Shown here piece after piece: positions 22,950 to 25,167 of a DNA stretch of 25,167 nucleotides. The DNA comes from a virus. Each line of letters starts with the position of its first letter. Position 1 is the first letter of the stretch. The notes beneath the pieces were generated by a model, which was given only the letters and a program-made list of their open reading frames with translations, did no database searches and was not told the origin of the DNA. The stretch is from positions 1 through 25,167 of IMG/VR virus record IMGVR_UViG_3300025840_000224; one strand, written 5' to 3'. The position numbers and the translations under genes were made by a program.

Positions 22950-24605
22950 TCAAGCACTCATCGCGGATCGTGACCTAGTCGCAGATCCTTTCACTAAGTA
23001 GTCAAGCCGGTCTCTCCAAGATGGCTCTCTAATTACTGGCGCGGTAAAGACCGCAAATTCCGTCATCATGAGACCGAGCCATGCCAACGCATCAACCTGA
23101 TCGTCATGCACCCCGTTGGGGAAACGCAGCAACTCTGCAACCAACGGCCCGGTAAATATCTCATTGCGCGGAAAGTGCACCATGCCCTGCTGCATACGTC
23201 CTTGGATGGCTCTGGCCCGCGCCTCCTTATCCCGCCTACCTGTTTTCAGATCTTTGAAATACGCTTCATATAAACCGCGCTCTCTGACCCGCTTCTCTAG
23301 GAACGGCCCTAGCGCCATCTCAATGTGACCCTTCTCAATACCCACAATGGACGGACGCCACAGCTCGTACATGTCGAGAATCTGCTCGACCAACTCAAAG
23401 CCGTCGAACCGCCCTCTCACTACATCTACAACATATATATGTTCCATCTCATCGATGCCGACCACCATGCCAACCGAGTAGTCGTTACGATCCTTCTTAC
23501 CAATCGCCAAGTCCCACGCGCAGTAGAACTTCATCCGATCCAAATCTATGTCGTCTGAGTCGTAGTACTGGATCATGCTTCGTGAGAAGTAATCACCATC
23601 GTCTGCAACCGGGTTCTGCTGGTACAGCGCCGACCAATCTCTTGGGCCAACTGCGCGCTGAATACGCTGCAGCGCCTCTACGTCATACCGCTCTGGGTGT
23701 AGTGCATCTCCAGTGGTGCGGAACTCTTCGTCTTCTTCGGCAATTGCGGGGTACTTAACAACGGTCCACTCATCACCACCTTCGGAACCCGCTCGAAGGA
23801 GCTTTCCAGCAAGATCGTCATCATGCCAGCGAGTGAGAATGACAAGTACGCCACCACCAGGAGCGAGACGCGTATAAGCAGTCGACGTGTACCAGTCCCA
23901 GTTAGCTTCGCGATTATTCTGGCTTTCAGCATCTTCACGGTTCTTTACTGGATCGTCGATGACGAGAACATGAGCTCCCTTACCAGTAATACCGCCGCCA
24001 ACACCAGCAGCAACATACCCGCCGCCACCGGTAGTAAGCCACGCTTCCGCGCTTTGCGAATCTGGATCAAGGCGCGTCTTAAACGCTGTTTTATAGGAAG
24101 GATCACGTAGTAGCGAACGGACCTTACGACTGAAGCCCATCGCAAGCGAACCTGAGTACGAGCAAGAAATAAATTCGTGGTCAGGGTGTCGACCCAGATG
24201 CCAAGCCGGGAACGCAATCGACGCAAGCGTACTCTTGCCGTGTCGAGGCGGCATAAAGAGCATAAGTCTTGGACTTTTCTTTTCAGCCACGTCGCGACTG
24301 AACTGCTCCAGCCGACGACAGATGTCTTTATGGACCCAGCCAGCGCTGTAATCGGGGTTAAAGCGTTCGACAAACGGGAGCAGACGCTTTCTAGTAAGGA
24401 TGCGTAGCGCCAGTTCTGCTTTAGCTTTATCTTCAAGGCTCATCTCCTCCTTGGGCGGCTCTTCTTCCTCTTTCTCTTTCGCAGCAGGAAGAGCCTCTTG
24501 CTGCTTAGCTACGCAATACACACAGTCGTTACTCTCAGAGCTTGCGAACAGCGTCTCAGGCTGAAACGTTCTGCAGACACTGCACTCTCGTTTTTCAACC
24601 TCCAA
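22950..24605 (-). CDS. terL: Terminase large subunit
   Basis: A 551-residue packaging motor and nuclease. Walker A is MPPRHGKST (118-126), Walker B VLVIDD (213-218) and the coupling motif LTRW (257-260). The C-terminal RNase H-like nuclease has WDLAIGKKDRNDYS with D365, GIEKG with E424 and HDDQVDALAW with D501, D502 and D505. An unusual N-terminal piece holds two Cys pairs, C8-x2-C11 and C28-x2-C31, a probable zinc ribbon, before an acidic linker. The start is a TTG at 24605 with GGAG seven bases upstream; the first ATG (residue 55) would lose all four cysteines. The gene overlaps the small subunit by 11 nt. It works with the portal to package DNA from concatemers. Confidence 0.93.
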   Translation of the reverse strand: MEVEKRECSVCRTFQPETLFASSESNDCVYCVAKQQEALPAAKEKEEEEPPKEEMSLEDKAKAELALRILTRKRLLPFVERFNPDYSAGWVHKDICRRLEQFSRDVAEKKSPRLMLFMPPRHGKSTLASIAFPAWHLGRHPDHEFISCSYSGSLAMGFSRKVRSLLRDPSYKTAFKTRLDPDSQSAEAWLTTGGGGYVAAGVGGGITGKGAHVLVIDDPVKNREDAESQNNREANWDWYTSTAYTRLAPGGGVLVILTRWHDDDLAGKLLRAGSEGGDEWTVVKYPAIAEEDEEFRTTGDALHPERYDVEALQRIQRAVGPRDWSALYQQNPVADDGDYFSRSMIQYYDSDDIDLDRMKFYCAWDLAIGKKDRNDYSVGMVVGIDEMEHIYVVDVVRGRFDGFELVEQILDMYELWRPSIVGIEKGHIEMALGPFLEKRVRERGLYEAYFKDLKTGRRDKEARARAIQGRMQQGMVHFPRNEIFTGPLVAELLRFPNGVHDDQVDALAWLGLMMTEFAVFTAPVIREPSWRDRLDYLVKGSATRSRSAMSA

Positions 24606-25146
24606 CAGCAGGCTCCAAGTAGTGCTCGTCTTTCCCTACCAGCTTTATCAGCTCCTCATCCGACAGCCGCTCCAGCTGCTTAGCCGACGCATTTATCTGC
24701 ACGTTGACCTGCGTCTGCGGCTCGTTCTGCACCAGCCCATGCAACTTGACGAGACTGTCCGTCGTATTCTTCATCTCGGTCGCGGTAGCAGATGCGGAGT
24801 ACGCCTCCATATACATGGAGTGCGCGTTAGCCACCGTGAAATTGACCTTTTCTCGCGCCTGCTCACGAAAGTACTCTAGCGCCCGCTTACATTCGGGCCG
24901 TGCCATCACGTCATAAACTGTGTTGCGATGCGAGTAACCCGCTGCTCTTCCAGCAGCTGCAATCGACATACCTGATGCAACGAGCATGACTAACTTCTCT
25001 TGCTGCACCGTCAAGGAATTTAGGCCCAAGCCCATATAAGGTAAGTGGGACTGGAACTCAGAATGCGTTAACTCCGCAGGATCACTAATGGAGTCGATAG
25101 CCTGATCCTGTGCCAACTGCTTTAAGCTCATATTTGATGTCGTCAT
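24595..25146 (-). CDS. terS: Terminase small subunit
   Basis: A 183-residue protein with a helix-turn-helix region at about 45-83 (LTVQQEKLVMLVASGMSIAA, then AGRAAGYSHRNTVYDVMARP), a central helical oligomerisation part (CKRALEYFREQAREKVNFTV, SMYMEAYSASATATEMKN) and a C-terminal tail RLSDEELIKLVG that probably contacts the large subunit. Small subunits bind the packaging site and load the motor. It is the first gene in transcription order within the window and overlaps the large-subunit gene by 11 nt. No good Shine-Dalgarno is visible in the 21 nt before the ATG, where the window ends. Confidence 0.85.
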   Translation of the reverse strand: MTTSNMSLKQLAQDQAIDSISDPAELTHSEFQSHLPYMGLGLNSLTVQQEKLVMLVASGMSIAAAGRAAGYSHRNTVYDVMARPECKRALEYFREQAREKVNFTVANAHSMYMEAYSASATATEMKNTTDSLVKLHGLVQNEPQTQVNVQINASAKQLERLSDEELIKLVGKDEHYLEPAVGG

Positions 25147-25167
25147 CCAACCAAATAAACATAGGTG

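Noticed and set aside
23945-24436. Minus-strand 163-codon frame inside the terminase gene with a hydrophobic C-terminal stretch
   Set aside because: It lies entirely within the ATPase region of the terminase in another frame; the hydrophobic run comes from reading Gly/Ala-rich codons out of frame, and there is no ribosome-binding site.

Overview
The window reads as the virion-assembly, lysis and tail-fibre half of a short-tailed (podovirus-type) tailed phage genome. Every credible gene lies on the minus strand, so transcription runs from position 25167 towards 1. Most neighbouring genes are joined by ATGA or TAATG overlaps, by direct stop/start junctions, or by gaps of under 15 nt. There are no RNA genes, integrases, insertion sequences or CRISPR arrays. 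The protein families point to an uncultured, probably marine, phage of a Gram-negative bacterium: a cupredoxin-like tail-fibre domain, a Lys-rich head-module protein of a type common in marine phages, a DUF4043/N4 gp56-like capsid protein, and two GTA/marine-type holins. The sequence does not identify the host.

In transcription order, the packaging and head module comes first (25146 to 16827). It holds the small and large terminase subunits, a P22-like portal, an acidic scaffold protein, a Lys-rich 103-residue protein, a 29-residue Lys-rich microprotein, a structured leader of about 250 nt, the major capsid protein, a near-perfect UUCG-loop terminator, a small HeH/LEM-like protein and a head-tail adaptor. 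Next is an ejection module (16826 to 6679) laid out like T7 genes 13-16: a second adaptor or tail protein, a 142-residue GNAT-fold protein like T7 gp13, two small Ala/Gln-rich proteins, a 693-residue coiled-coil protein and an 1860-residue giant. The giant carries an HExxH zinc-metallopeptidase signature where T7 gp16 carries a transglycosylase.

A compact lysis cassette follows (6668 to 5346): an exported protein with an EF-hand-like loop, a 3TM-type holin, a small two-helix membrane protein and an M15-type peptidoglycan peptidase, tightly overlapped. The last module (5321 to 1) encodes tail appendages: a BppU-like Ig-type protein, a 426-residue protein made of about 19 copies of an 18-residue repeat, a 148-residue tail protein, and three fibre/adhesin genes that share a 40-residue module. 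The last fibre gene runs off the window edge and carries a cupredoxin-like domain with a full set of type-1 copper ligand residues.

The observations most worth following are the copper-ligand fibre domain, the 18-residue repeat protein, the metallopeptidase in the giant ejection protein, the EF-hand protein in the lysis cassette, and the pairing of a P22-like portal with T7-like internal proteins without a recognisable tail nozzle.
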